Positions 1 through 8,753 of a stretch of DNA of 64,000 nt are shown here, one piece after another. The notes below the pieces were generated by a model. The model was given only the letters and a program-made list of their open reading frames with translations. It did not search any database and was not told the origin of the DNA. The DNA is taken from the NCBI RefSeq assembly GCF_010119545.1, contig NZ_JAAEAA010000014.1:62001-126000 (forward strand), written 5' to 3'. This DNA comes from Pontibacter fetidus (lineage in GTDB: Bacteria > Bacteroidota > Bacteroidia > Cytophagales > Hymenobacteraceae). Positions within the stretch are counted from its first letter, which is position 1; each line of letters opens with the position of its first letter. The position numbers and the translations under genes are program-made.

Positions 1-1638
1 TACCTGCACCGTTCCTGTGCTGGGGTTCGGGTACAAAGCTATAGTTTGTGCCAGCGGATCTTCCTCTTCAATACCCAATGCAATGCCCGTCATCAATGGC
101 CGCAACATTACAGCGCCTTCCACAAAGGTATCGGGGTGCCAGTTGCTTTGGCTGTTCCATAAAAACCGTGTGTTCGGGGCATTGCTGTTGCGGTCGAAAC
201 CAAAGTTGATGAACTGATTGGCCGGCTGGCTCCAGCCCATGTAAAATACGCCTTGTACGGGCACTGCCTTGCTGAGCTCTACTTCATAAAACGCATTTGC
301 CGCCTCGGTATAATTTATTTCAAATACCTGCTGATGCAGTTCGCGGCCAGGCAAACCGTTCGTGTCTTCCCATACTTTAATGGTCAGTGTTTTACCCTCT
401 TGGCTAGCCCCTATTCTCGGGAAGTATACTTTAAAGCCGCGTACCTGGTCCGGTTTTGCCAGTTCAAAGCGCATGGCTACCTGCGTAGTGTTTCCGTTAG
501 CCGGGTAAACAAAACCGGCTTCGGCGGTACCATCATCATAAGCAAAGTAATCCGCAAAAGTAGTTGTCCGGAAAGTAGTGTCGTTGGCTGCCTGCAGTGG
601 GTTCTGTTCCTGTGTGTTCAGTTTAAAGCCATGCACCAGCGTAAAGCCCTCTGATGGCAGCGCAATGTTGGCTATAGTTGGTTTACCGGTAATTTTGTAC
701 TGTCGGGCGTTGGCTGGTATAAGGCCCTGTTCAATTAGAAAAGTATCGGCGGTAGCGGCATTTTCGCGCTTAACAAAACCACGCCAGCTGATGGCACCCG
801 GCACATTGCCCAGGTTATTTATAGTTGCGGTAACAGAATCGGCAAGGGCTGCAGCCGGATTCTCCAGGAACTGGTGTACCGGCATGGCTGTATAGTTTTT
901 AAATAGTGGCGTTACTGTCTGGCTGATGCCGATGTCGCGGGTGGTGTTCTGCCCTTTTCTGCGGTTGCGGTCCAGTTCTACATAATCCAGGTTCCAGATA
1001 TCGAGCAAACCATTCCGGCGGCCAATGTTACGGAACCTGAACTGGAAGTCGTTATGAAAATAGCGGACATCTTTAACGGCTATAAAAGTTTGTACAAAAT
1101 TGCTTGCCTCACCGGAAGCATTTTGGCGCCAGGCCTGCTGCCAGTTACCGGTGTTATCTTTAAATTCGAGTATCAGGTAATAGCTGTTCTCGGTGGTTCT
1201 GTCGGGCACATCGCCTAAACCACCGGCCTGCCAGTAAAAGCTCAGGTAAACCGAATCAGAGGGAGAAAAAGCACCTAACCTGATGGGCTGAGAAGTAAGC
1301 GTATCCGAAGGGCCGGGACTTGTAGCACCTGCAACGTATGGCTGGCCTGCAGCAGTTAAGCCATCCAATGTAGCCACATTTTTAGTGATTGGCTTCAGGG
1401 CAAACCGGTTGTTCACATAAGTTCCGCCATTTATCCAGCGTGCCGGGTCCGGGGTATTATTAGCTGTCGCAAAATCATCAAAAAACGGAAGACTGACCGA
1501 TGCTATAGTTACTGCTCTTCTATAGTTTACACTTTGCAGGCTGCGCTGCTCTGTTTGCAACGGCGTAACTATAGCCTGGGCAAAAGCTTCGAAACTATAG
1601 CTCCAAAGTAAAAAGGCAAGCAGTAACAGTTTTTTCAT
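1..1638 (-). CDS. T9SS-secreted protein, 3' end beyond window
   Basis: This reading frame is open from an ATG at 1638 to the window edge (546 codons, no stop), so the gene runs off the left end. Residues 1-21 form a signal peptide ending in FEAFAQ. The body is beta-rich with the SLPFFDDF motif common at the start of Bacteroidota surface proteins, followed by jelly-roll-like sequence rich in aromatic and Asn residues. About ten residues before the edge comes LYPNPSTG, the usual opening of the T9SS type A sorting domain, so the protein is probably exported by Por secretion and anchored at the cell surface or released. No catalytic motif was recognised and the function is unknown. It follows the PASTA gene on the same strand after a terminator-like hairpin, so it is probably its own transcription unit. 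Many CTATAG words lie inside the coding sequence near the N-terminus. Confidence 0.85.
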   Translation of the reverse strand, partial: MKKLLLLAFLLWSYSFEAFAQAIVTPLQTEQRSLQSVNYRRAVTIASVSLPFFDDFATANNTPDPARWINGGTYVNNRFALKPITKNVATLDGLTAAGQPYVAGATSPGPSDTLTSQPIRLGAFSPSDSVYLSFYWQAGGLGDVPDRTTENSYYLILEFKDNTGNWQQAWRQNASGEASNFVQTFIAVKDVRYFHNDFQFRFRNIGRRNGLLDIWNLDYVELDRNRRKGQNTTRDIGISQTVTPLFKNYTAMPVHQFLENPAAALADSVTATINNLGNVPGAISWRGFVKRENAATADTFLIEQGLIPANARQYKITGKPTIANIALPSEGFTLVHGFKLNTQEQNPLQAANDTTFRTTTFADYFAYDDGTAEAGFVYPANGNTTQVAMRFELAKPDQVRGFKVYFPRIGASQEGKTLTIKVWEDTNGLPGRELHQQVFEINYTEAANAFYEVELSKAVPVQGVFYMGWSQPANQFINFGFDRNSNAPNTRFLWNSQSNWHPDTFVEGAVMLRPLMTGIALGIEEEDPLAQTIALYPNPSTGTVQV

Positions 1639-1746
1639 AGGGGTAAGGGCAATAACGATAACGCGAAGAAGTTAGGCATTTATACTATAAACGAGAAATC
1701 TGTACGCAAATTTCAATATAAAGGCGGGCCGGATGAGTATAAAACA

Positions 1747-1774
1747 GCAACGCCCACCATTGCTGGCAGGCGTT
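1747..1774 (-). terminator. Hairpin terminator after PASTA gene
   Basis: CAACGCC (1747-1753) pairs with GGCGTTG (1768-1774). On the minus strand the hairpin is followed by a T-rich stretch. It lies 20 bases beyond the PASTA stop codon. Confidence 0.55.
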
Positions 1775-1793
1775 GTATCTTATGCTTTTATAC

Positions 1794-2570
1794 TTACTCT
1801 ATCGTTTCTACAGGTTCGGTACCGGCTACCCACAGGTCAACCAACTCGCCAACGCGTATTTTGGCCCCTACTTCGGCAAATGGGCGCTGCTTCAGTACAG
1901 TTCCGTCCGGTTCGCCGCTGCCCTGCACATACAAGATGTTACCAATCTGCAGCCCTTGCCCTACCAACAGTACCGATGCCTCATCTACTGGCATGCCAAT
2001 TACTTCCGGCACTTCAAATTCCGTGTTGCCCAGGCCATCGCCAACGTGCAGATCAACTACAGAGCCTTTGGCTATACTTTCGCCGGGCGCTACTTCTTTG
2101 CCATTTACAAACTGCTTTAATACTGCATTTTTCTGCAGATCCGGCACCGGCGTAATTTTACCAACTTTCAGGTCGTAGCTCTTTAAGATAAGCTCCGCAT
2201 TTTTCACCGATCCATCTATCAGCTTCGGCATTTTAATCATCGGCGGGTTTTTCATGTTCACCGAGATATAAATTTTACGGCCTTCTTTTACCTGCGCACC
2301 AGGCGCCGGGTCTTGTGTTAAGATCTCGAATGGCTTGCGGTCGGAGTTATAGCTGGAGTCGTTCACGAAAAACTGCAGGTTCTGCTCGTCCAGGTAAGCC
2401 TCGGCATCAGGAAGCAACATACCGGTAATTTTAGGCACCGGCACACTCTCGCCGTGGTTGGTTGTAGAGGGCAGGTAAAAATAGAAGAAACCGATAACCA
2501 TCACTCCAACTATAGCTGCCATAATCGCCAGGTGCTTCAGCACATCGGCAAACGAATTCGCTTTTAACAT
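1794..2570 (-). CDS. PASTA domain membrane protein
   Basis: A 258-residue protein with one N-terminal membrane helix (about residues 13-34) followed by three PASTA repeats (about 43-106, 110-178 and 187-253), each with the typical VP.ItG...A...L pattern. PASTA domains bind peptidoglycan stem peptides or muropeptides and sit outside the cytoplasmic membrane. No kinase or transpeptidase domain is attached, so this is a stand-alone PASTA protein, as often found in Bacteroidota beside ddl. It lies downstream of the double D-Ala-D-Ala ligase on the same strand with a 163-bp gap filled by low-complexity repeats. The neighbourhood suggests a role in cell-wall sensing or assembly, but that is inference. 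The ATG at 2570 is the only good start, directly before the hydrophobic segment. Confidence 0.88.
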   Translation of the reverse strand: MLKANSFADVLKHLAIMAAIVGVMVIGFFYFYLPSTTNHGESVPVPKITGMLLPDAEAYLDEQNLQFFVNDSSYNSDRKPFEILTQDPAPGAQVKEGRKIYISVNMKNPPMIKMPKLIDGSVKNAELILKSYDLKVGKITPVPDLQKNAVLKQFVNGKEVAPGESIAKGSVVDLHVGDGLGNTEFEVPEVIGMPVDEASVLLVGQGLQIGNILYVQGSGEPDGTVLKQRPFAEVGAKIRVGELVDLWVAGTEPVETIE

Positions 2571-2620
2571 TTTTGAATTGCTGTATTGTTGATTGTTAAA
2601 TTGTTGATTATCTGAACCAC
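2571..2620. repeat. TTGTTGATT-type low-complexity repeat
   Basis: The block just upstream of the PASTA start contains repeats of the 9-mer TTGTTGATT with GTTAAATTG between. A similar block occurs at 58776-58812 after the NfeD gene, and in the other orientation at 22194-22232. It has no coding potential. Confidence 0.6.
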
Positions 2621-2659
2621 AGATTAATCGTGATTTTTGAAATTAGCAGGATTTCTACT

Positions 2660-2735
2660 TCCTAAACTCGCTAACTCCCAAACTCTCTAACTATAAACCA
2701 ACTTTCTAACTTATAAACTTTTTAACTTTCTAACT
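2660..2735. repeat. CTTTCTAA octamer array
   Basis: Tandem degenerate copies of TAACTTTC (GTTAGAAA on the minus strand) fill the gap between the PASTA and ddl genes and run up to the ddl stop codon at 2734-2736. The same family occurs at 5740-5768, 22021-22070, 25810-25870, 34156-34191, 58851-58940 and 60577-60668. Confidence 0.7.
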
Positions 2736-5436
2736 ATACCGTCGCTTTCATCTTGGTTCGCTCCACGCCGTAGGTCAGGATGCGGTCGATGAAGTCGTAT
2801 GGTTTGTAGCCGTTGATGGCCGTCTGGTGGAAGATACAGGTTGCTGGTGTCATGCCTGGCAGCGAGTTCACTTCTATGATGATCGTCTCTACTTCATCGT
2901 TCTCCAGCACACGCACAAAGGCATCGATACGGGCATATCCTTCAATGTTCAGGATCTGGGCCACACGCTTCAGGTCTTCTTTTACCTGGTCAGAAATCTT
3001 CTGGCGACGTTCCGGGTCTGCGGCATAACGTGCAGGTGTAATGTTCTGTCCTTCACCAGCCAAAAACTTCTCTTCTAAGCTCAGTACTTCGCCTTCCGCT
3101 AATGCTTCCGATGCTTCAAAAACTTCATAGTTCACGCTGCCATCCGGTGCATGGGTGGTCAGTAATCCGCCGGTAATTTCAAGGAAGTGCTTTGCGCCGT
3201 TTCTGGAGATCAGCGTCTCTACTAAAAAGCCCTGTTTGTTCGGGAATTCTTCTTTAAAACCAAGTGAAAGCGTACGGGCACATTCGGTATCCAGCTCCTC
3301 CATTTCGCGGAAGATCAAGGTGGTAAAAGCTTCCAGTTCGGAGCGGTTCTTAATTTTCTTCACAGCAGAGCTGCAACCATCATCGGCTGGCTTAGCTATA
3401 AACGGATAAGGGAAGTCGGCCTCTAAACTCTGGAAGAACGCTTCTTTATCTTTCTGCCAGTCTTCTTTCCAGGCCATGCGGTGCTTGGCAACCGGCACGC
3501 CATGTTTGCCAAGTATCTCGTTGGTTTCGTACTTGTTTATAGTTATCTGCGACGAGCGGATACCAGAGCCGTTGTACGGAATGTATAGTTTCTCCAGCTC
3601 AGCCTGCAGAGCACCATCTTCACCCGGACGGCCATGCAGCGCAATGAACACCGCATCCACCAAATTTTTCAGCTGACTATAGCTGATGCGCTGCGGCTCC
3701 TGTAATGTGCTACCTGTATACTTGCGGGTTATAGTTTCAGCTTCTTCTGCGATCTGGGCCAGCACCGGGTGCGGCTCGCCACCGTTCTCAAAGTATAGAA
3801 CCTTCTCTTTAATATCGTCTGCATTATCCTTCAGCATAATGTTGATCGGGATAGTGTACAAACGGTGCTCTTCGTTGCTGCCAGTCAGGAAAACCGGAAC
3901 CGGCTCATATTTTACAGATGAAGAAAGCTTTTCGTAAATGTTACGGCCACTCTCCACCGAAATATGACGCTCCGAAGAATAACCACCCATGATCACACCT
4001 ACCCGAATCTTGTCGTGGCGATGCGCCTGCTCTTCTTTTATACTTTTATCCAGCTCAGCCAGTAGCTTTGTCAGCTTCACGGTGTCTTTACCAGACTCCA
4101 GTCTTTCAGCTACCGATGTGCGGATAATATAGGTCAGGAACTGCGATGGGTTAAGCCCGATCTCAGCTGCCTGGTGGAAGAAGAACGACGACGGCAACAT
4201 ACCTGATGTCGTGTTTGGGTCGTTCAGGAATATCTCACCTGAATCAGTAATAAAACCATCCAAGCGGGCATACACGTTAAACCCGAAGGCTGTGAACAGG
4301 CGGCTGGTAGCTTGTCTTATACTTTGGATTTGCTCTGTTGGCAGGTTGATTGGCGTAATTTTACGGCTCAGGCCAGGCAGGTATTTCGATCTGTAGTCAA
4401 ATACTTCACTACCCTTCACGATCTCGGTAGGCGGCAACGCAATCGGCTGTCCCTGCTCATCCTGCACCACTATACAAGAGAACTCCTTACCACGGATAAA
4501 AGCTTCTACCAATACCTGCTGCTCATGCTCAATATTCGTAAGCGTAATGCTATCAGTAGCAGACGAAGTAAAGGTTTTGTTGATGTGGTTGAAAAGCTCT
4601 TCCGGGTGGTAAACTATAGTTCCGTTCTCCAGCTGCACCGGCATGCCAATTCCTTCACGGATATCCACCAGTTGCTTGATGCTCATCAGCTGCTTCTCCT
4701 CGCCCATCGCCAGCCACTGTGCTTTGTAGATGGTTTTGGTAAAGAAACTGCGCTCTACACCTGCTTCAAAAGCGGCAAAATCCAGCTCTTTTATAATAGA
4801 AACCCCGATAGACGATCCCTGGTGCGGCGCTTTTAACACCAACGGCAAACCTAGGTCAGCTACCAGTTTCTCGAAAATCTGCGGACGGTTCTGTTTTTCA
4901 GACCACTGGCTATAGTTAATGATGCGGTAATCAGGAGTCGGGAAACCATGCTGTTTCAGCATCTCCTTCTGTGCCACCTTATCAATACCGATAGCTGACG
5001 GCAAAATACCTGAACCCGAGTAAGGAATATGATACCACTCCAGCAAGCCCTGAATGCTGCCATCTTCGCCGTACGGGCCGTGCAATGCCAGGAATGCAAA
5101 ATCAAAATGATTTCTGAATTCGTTTGGCTGCAGACGTTTACCGGCTTTGGCTATGATCTTGTCCTGCTCTTCAATGCTCAGCTCACCCAACGACTCCAGG
5201 TACACCTGCAAACCGTGTTCGCTCTCCGGCAAGACATCAACCGGCGGGTAAAAGTCACGGATTGTGCCTTTATAGATAAAATGCCAGTCTAAAAGTATAA
5301 AGTTGCCCAGGCTGTCCACAAACACCGGAACGGCTTCAAAAAGGGCTTTATCTAAGTTATCGTAAACCGTACGGCCACCTGCAAACGAGATCTCACGCTC
5401 ACGCGACGGCCCACCGAAAATTATTCCTACTCTCAT
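2734..5436 (-). CDS. ddl: Tandem double D-alanine--D-alanine ligase (ATP-grasp fusion)
   Basis: The family joins two D-alanines for peptidoglycan precursors in the cytoplasm at ATP cost. This 900-residue protein is about 2.5 times the usual ~330-370 and holds two complete ligase units. Unit 1 (about 1-455) has GGPSREREIS, HGPYGEDGS (about 122), KAPHQGSSIGV (about 205), EFSC, KYLPG..RKITP and LNDPNTTSGM (about 407). Unit 2 starts near 476 with GGYSSERHIS, then HGRPGEDG (about 602), KPADDGCSSAV (about 684), KFLAGEGQNITPA and EVNSLPGMT (about 856). Unit 1 has Asp in place of the usual metal-binding Glu of the E.N motif. Unit 2 lacks the usual Glu-Leu-Thr element and has CSSAV for GSSxGV. The halves may therefore be specialised, or one may be regulatory. 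The frame is continuous, so an assembly artefact is unlikely. A PASTA gene follows. Confidence 0.88.
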   Translation of the reverse strand: MRVGIIFGGPSREREISFAGGRTVYDNLDKALFEAVPVFVDSLGNFILLDWHFIYKGTIRDFYPPVDVLPESEHGLQVYLESLGELSIEEQDKIIAKAGKRLQPNEFRNHFDFAFLALHGPYGEDGSIQGLLEWYHIPYSGSGILPSAIGIDKVAQKEMLKQHGFPTPDYRIINYSQWSEKQNRPQIFEKLVADLGLPLVLKAPHQGSSIGVSIIKELDFAAFEAGVERSFFTKTIYKAQWLAMGEEKQLMSIKQLVDIREGIGMPVQLENGTIVYHPEELFNHINKTFTSSATDSITLTNIEHEQQVLVEAFIRGKEFSCIVVQDEQGQPIALPPTEIVKGSEVFDYRSKYLPGLSRKITPINLPTEQIQSIRQATSRLFTAFGFNVYARLDGFITDSGEIFLNDPNTTSGMLPSSFFFHQAAEIGLNPSQFLTYIIRTSVAERLESGKDTVKLTKLLAELDKSIKEEQAHRHDKIRVGVIMGGYSSERHISVESGRNIYEKLSSSVKYEPVPVFLTGSNEEHRLYTIPINIMLKDNADDIKEKVLYFENGGEPHPVLAQIAEEAETITRKYTGSTLQEPQRISYSQLKNLVDAVFIALHGRPGEDGALQAELEKLYIPYNGSGIRSSQITINKYETNEILGKHGVPVAKHRMAWKEDWQKDKEAFFQSLEADFPYPFIAKPADDGCSSAVKKIKNRSELEAFTTLIFREMEELDTECARTLSLGFKEEFPNKQGFLVETLISRNGAKHFLEITGGLLTTHAPDGSVNYEVFEASEALAEGEVLSLEEKFLAGEGQNITPARYAADPERRQKISDQVKEDLKRVAQILNIEGYARIDAFVRVLENDEVETIIIEVNSLPGMTPATCIFHQTAINGYKPYDFIDRILTYGVERTKMKATV

Positions 5437-5599
5437 TCCTGCAAAGGTAATAAATTGGAAGCGTTTATTAATAGGGTTAAAAGGTAAGGGTATTATTTAG
5501 AATTTATAACTGGAAGTATAGGTTCAATAGTATAGATTGAATTGCCGCTAGATCGGAGATACTTGTTTGTAGCTTAAACAACTGTACCAACCGTTCAAA

Positions 5600-5692
5600 A
5601 GACCTCACAGTGTTTGCAAAACCTGTGAGCGTTTGTGCCTGAAACCGTTGCATAGTAAGACACTCACAGGTCCCGTAGACGCTGTGAGGTCT
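5600..5692. repeat. Nested inverted repeat (large hairpin)
   Basis: AGACCTCACAG (5600-5610) pairs with CTGTGAGGTCT (5682-5692). Inside, CCTGTGAG (5622-5629) pairs with CTCACAGG (5663-5670). The interior also contains GTTTGCAAAACC, similar to the tandem-hairpin repeats seen near 48740 and 55000. The whole block could fold as one long branched hairpin. Confidence 0.65.
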
Positions 5693-5703
5693 AAAGCATC
5701 CTG

Positions 5704-5742
5704 AAAATCCACTAATCCTGAAAATCCTGATTCAGACAAACT
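5704..5742. repeat. AATCCTG..GATTCAGACAA repeat
   Basis: This is one copy of an intergenic repeat ending in AATCCTGATTCAGACAA. Closely similar copies are at 49843-49880 and 49931-49968, with inverted partial copies near 49603-49655 and 54905-54955. Confidence 0.65.
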
Positions 5743-5784
5743 TTCTAACTTCCAAACTTTCTAACTCAAACATTATCCTTTCAC

Positions 5785-5792
5785 TATATTTG
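5785..5792 (+). promoter_or_regulatory. Candidate -7 element of pgk promoter
   Basis: TATATTTG matches the Bacteroidota -7 consensus TAnnTTTG exactly and lies about 80 bases before the pgk start. No clear -33 TTG at the expected distance was found, so the call is tentative. Confidence 0.4.
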
Positions 5793-5872
5793 TTCAACTT
5801 TATAAATTCTAGCAACAAAAAAAGCTGAAACACGAACAACGTAAACAAGAAATAAAACTATAACCTTACCTC

Positions 5873-7072
5873 ATGAAAACTATTGACCAGTATAACTTTG
5901 CCAGCAAAAAAGCGCTGGTGCGGGTAGACTTTAACGTACCCCTCGACGCAGAATACCGCATCACCGACGATACCCGCATCCGGGCGGCCGTACCCACCAT
6001 ACAGAAAATATTAGCCGATGGCGGCGCTGTTATCCTGATGTCGCATTTGGGCAGACCGAAAGCCGGGCCGGAAGAGAAATACTCATTAAAGCATTTGGTA
6101 AGCCGTCTGTCCCAGGAGTTTAACACCAATGTGCTTTTTGCTGAAGACTGTGTTGGACCACAGGCCGCACAACTGGCGCAGGAGTTAAAACCGGGCGAGA
6201 TTTTACTGCTGGAGAACCTGCGTTTCCATAAGGCCGAAGAAAAAGGCGATGCTGATTTTGCTAAGGAACTGGCTACGCTGGGCGATGTGTATGTGAATGA
6301 TGCTTTTGGCACGGCACACCGCGAGCACGCATCTACGGCGGTTATTGCCCGCTACTTCCCGAAAGACAAAGTGATGGGCTACGTAATGAACGCGGAACTG
6401 GAAAATGCACGTCGTGTGCTGGGCAATGCCGAGCGACCTTACACCGCTATTATGGGTGGCGCGAAAATATCAGACAAGATCCTGATCATCGAGAAACTGA
6501 TGGACCGCGTAGATAACCTGCTGATCGGTGGTGGCATGAGCTATACCTTTGTGAAGGCTGATGGCGGTGAGATCGGTTCGTCGTTGGTGGAAGAAGATAA
6601 AATTGACCTGGCGAAGCGCCTGATTACGATGGCACGCGAAAAAGGCGTGAATCTGATGATACCGGTTGACTCTGTGATAGCAGATGCTTTCAGTAACGAC
6701 GCCAACGTAGATACCTGCCTGAGCCACCACATTAAACCGCTCTGGATGGGCCTGGACATAGGACCAACTGCCCGCGAAATGTATGCCGACGTTATCCGCA
6801 ACTCTAAAACCATACTTTGGAACGGTCCGATGGGTGTGTTCGAGATGTCGAACTTCTCGGTGGGTACCGAAGCTGTGGCCGATGCCGTGGTAGACGCTAC
6901 GCGCATGGGTGCTTATTCACTGATCGGTGGAGGCGACTCGGCTGCGGCGGTTAATAAGTTTGGCTATGCCGATAAGGTATCGTATGTATCGACGGGTGGC
7001 GGTGCACTGCTGGAGTACATGGAAGGCAAAACCCTGCCAGGTGTAGCCGCCATCGAGCGCGACGATTACTAA
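5873..7072 (+). CDS. pgk: Phosphoglycerate kinase
   Basis: This cytoplasmic glycolytic enzyme transfers phosphate from 1,3-bisphosphoglycerate to ADP. The protein has 399 residues, the normal bacterial length. Family motifs are in order: [10 protein letters not shown] near the N-terminus, SHLGRP for phosphoglycerate binding, [30 protein letters not shown] and, in the C-terminal nucleotide domain, WNGPMGVFE and GGGDS. All expected key regions are present. A candidate TATATTTG promoter element lies upstream and a hairpin terminator follows at 7095-7128, so it is probably monocistronic. The gap, a glycolysis partner, is at the right edge of the window and not linked. The stop codon is followed directly by two CTATAGTT words. 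Confidence 0.98.
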   Translation: MKTIDQYNFASKKALVRVDFNVPLDAEYRITDDTRIRAAVPTIQKILADGGAVILMSHLGRPKAGPEEKYSLKHLVSRLSQEFNTNVLFAEDCVGPQAAQLAQELKPGEILLLENLRFHKAEEKGDADFAKELATLGDVYVNDAFGTAHREHASTAVIARYFPKDKVMGYVMNAELENARRVLGNAERPYTAIMGGAKISDKILIIEKLMDRVDNLLIGGGMSYTFVKADGGEIGSSLVEEDKIDLAKRLITMAREKGVNLMIPVDSVIADAFSNDANVDTCLSHHIKPLWMGLDIGPTAREMYADVIRNSKTILWNGPMGVFEMSNFSVGTEAVADAVVDATRMGAYSLIGGGDSAAAVNKFGYADKVSYVSTGGGALLEYMEGKTLPGVAAIERDDY

Positions 7073-7094
7073 ACTATAGTTAGCTATAGTTACA

Positions 7095-7128
7095 AAACGC
7101 TCTGCTACTGAAAAGTGGCAGGGCGTTT
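7095..7128 (+). terminator. Terminator after pgk
   Basis: AAACGCtCTGCtAC (7095-7108) pairs with GTgGCAGgGCGTTT (7115-7128) around a short A-rich loop, and the sequence TTTATAGTTT follows. Confidence 0.7.
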
Positions 7129-7179
7129 ATAGTTTATGGCCGTTAAAGTGGGGTTTATTTTATAAATTGTGTATTGAAT

Positions 7180-7836
7180 ATGAGCAACGATCAGCAACTA
7201 TACCACATGATAAAGAAATATTCTGTTTTGATTTGCGTGATCATTTCCGTGACTTTTATAGTAATAGCAACTACTGTTTACCCCGGGGGCTCCATACTCG
7301 ACAAGAACTCAACAGGGTTTATCTGGTCTCAAAATTTTATAAGCAACTTGTTTGCCGATAAAGCAATAAATGGATCAGCTAACCCTTCCAGGATCTGGGC
7401 GTTCATCGGGATGGCTTTTCATTCAGTTAGTTATGGCATATTTTCTTTCAACTCGTCGAAAAAGGTGCCTTCAAAACATGCTTCCAACGTCCTGAAATAT
7501 GCAGGTATAGCTAACATCCTGTTCAGTTTTTTGATCGTAACGCCGTTGCACGACTTAATGATCATAATTTCGAGCACGCTGTCGCTGTTGGGGCTGTTTT
7601 ATCTGACTATATTTATTTTAAAGACAAAGCTACATTTGCTCAAGGTTGCTTGTATAGTTTGCCTACTCATCTTTTATTATACCCTGTTTTTGTATGGTTA
7701 TGGTAATTGGGCATTATTAGCCATTATGCAGAAAGTGTCCTTTATCTGTTCCATGATTTTGGTTTTAGCAATAGAATACTTTACCAAACCAGAGGATTTT
7801 AAACTTGTAACAACAAGTCAAACAAAAGTTACCTGA
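7180..7836 (+). CDS. Hypothetical polytopic membrane protein
   Basis: A 218-residue, strongly hydrophobic protein with about six predicted membrane helices, beginning IKKYSVLICVIISVTFIVIAT and ending in a short hydrophilic tail rich in Thr and Lys. The layout (first helix, an external stretch with YPGGS, then five helices) resembles DUF998-like membrane proteins, but the match is weak and no function is assigned. An in-frame TTG lies two codons before the ATG at 7180; the ATG is preferred. Base composition looks more AT-rich than in the neighbours. The gene lies between pgk and a DUF1801 gene, with only 27 bp to the latter, so it may be cotranscribed with the small stress-type genes downstream. 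Confidence 0.7.
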   Translation: MSNDQQLYHMIKKYSVLICVIISVTFIVIATTVYPGGSILDKNSTGFIWSQNFISNLFADKAINGSANPSRIWAFIGMAFHSVSYGIFSFNSSKKVPSKHASNVLKYAGIANILFSFLIVTPLHDLMIIISSTLSLLGLFYLTIFILKTKLHLLKVACIVCLLIFYYTLFLYGYGNWALLAIMQKVSFICSMILVLAIEYFTKPEDFKLVTTSQTKVT

Positions 7837-7863
7837 ACCAATGCTAAACACACACACAACCCC

Positions 7864-8196
7864 ATGCACCCACAAGTAACCAACTACATCTCCAACTCCG
7901 GAAACCAACAGGAAATTCTGCAAGTTATACGGCTGCTCATCCACGAGACCATACCGAATGTAATCGAAGAATTTAAGTGGGGCAGACCGGTTTTCAGAGC
8001 TGAGAAAGATTTTGCTTACCTTAAAACGGCAAAGGCTTATGTTACCTTGGGTTTCTTCAATTTTCAGAAGCTGCACGACCCAGATACGCGTCTGGAAGGT
8101 ACCGGCAAGGACATGCGCCACATCAAGATTAAAACGATAAACGACATAGACCGCGACCTGCTGACTTCGTGGTTTAAAGCTGCAACTATAAACTAA
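7864..8196 (+). CDS. DUF1801 domain protein
   Basis: A 110-residue protein matching the DUF1801 (YdhG-like) pattern: an N-terminal helix pair, the core IHETIPNVIEEFKWGRPVF and the later VTLGFFNF segment. These small cytoplasmic proteins have a double-layer alpha/beta fold; one Bacillus member acts as an iron chaperone, but most are uncharacterised, so no reaction is proposed. The stop codon is separated by a single base from the start of the downstream SRPBCC gene, which indicates translational coupling and one transcript. The start at 7864 is the first ATG and gives a normal family length. Confidence 0.8.
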   Translation: MHPQVTNYISNSGNQQEILQVIRLLIHETIPNVIEEFKWGRPVFRAEKDFAYLKTAKAYVTLGFFNFQKLHDPDTRLEGTGKDMRHIKIKTINDIDRDLLTSWFKAATIN

Positions 8197-8197
8197 C

Positions 8198-8662
8198 ATG
8201 GCAAACCAGAAACTACAGATCCAGACAGCCTTACAGATCCTGAAACCGGCCCACCAAGTGTTCCAGGCTATAGTTGATCCGGCTAAGATGTCAAACTACT
8301 TTATTGCGGAAGGCTCCGGCCCGATGGAAGAAGGCAAAACTGTTACCTGGAAATTCCCAGAATTTGATGAGACCTTTCCAGTACGGGTAGGCAAAGTAGA
8401 GCAGGACAAGTACATATCCTACTACTGGGATGGCACCGACGGAACCGAGCTGCTGGTGGAGATGACACTTGCACCCAAAGGCGACCAAGCTACCGTTGTA
8501 ACTATAACCGAAAAGGAAATGGACAACAACGAAGCAGGACTGAACTGGTTAAAAGGCAACACGGCCGGTTGGGCCAACTTCCTGGCCTGCCTGAAAGCCT
8601 ACCTGGAGCATGACATAAACCTGCGCAAAGGGGCTTTCGATTTTATGAAGCCCGAATCATAA
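8198..8662 (+). CDS. SRPBCC / AHSA1-type protein
   Basis: A 154-residue protein of the START-like SRPBCC superfamily (Activator of Hsp90 ATPase 1-like). It shows the usual opening LKPAHQVFQAIVDPAKMSNYF, a central WKFPEFDETFPVRVGKVE and the WLKGNTAGWANFLACLKAYLEH C-terminal helix that closes the hydrophobic cavity. Such proteins bind lipids, polyketides or other hydrophobic ligands in the cytoplasm; the ligand here cannot be read from sequence. It follows the DUF1801 gene with one base between, a combination often seen in Bacteroidota. It is not related closely to the second SRPBCC gene at 12919. Confidence 0.85.
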   Translation: MANQKLQIQTALQILKPAHQVFQAIVDPAKMSNYFIAEGSGPMEEGKTVTWKFPEFDETFPVRVGKVEQDKYISYYWDGTDGTELLVEMTLAPKGDQATVVTITEKEMDNNEAGLNWLKGNTAGWANFLACLKAYLEHDINLRKGAFDFMKPES

Positions 8663-8753
8663 CTATAGCAGTACCATGTTTGGCTATAACAACCACCGGC
8701 AGAGCAACATCACGTAAAAGAAACCGGAAACTATACTTGTAAACAGGCAGGGC

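Larger units (their letters stand above)
5437..5872. other. Intergenic region between ddl and pgk
   Basis: This divergent intergenic region of 436 bp has no gene. It holds a nested hairpin repeat (5600-5692), an AATCCTG-type repeat (5704-5742), a short octamer array (5740-5768) and a candidate pgk promoter (5785-5792). The part next to ddl is AT-rich and shows nothing recognisable. Confidence 0.7.

Noticed and set aside
1733..2178. Plus-strand open frames opposite the PASTA gene
   Set aside because: They are opposite-strand frames of the PASTA gene with no signal of their own.
2734..5436. Fusion of two ligase genes by a frame error
   Set aside because: The two units are in one continuous frame with a normal-looking linker and both halves keep most motifs, so I treat it as a true fusion.
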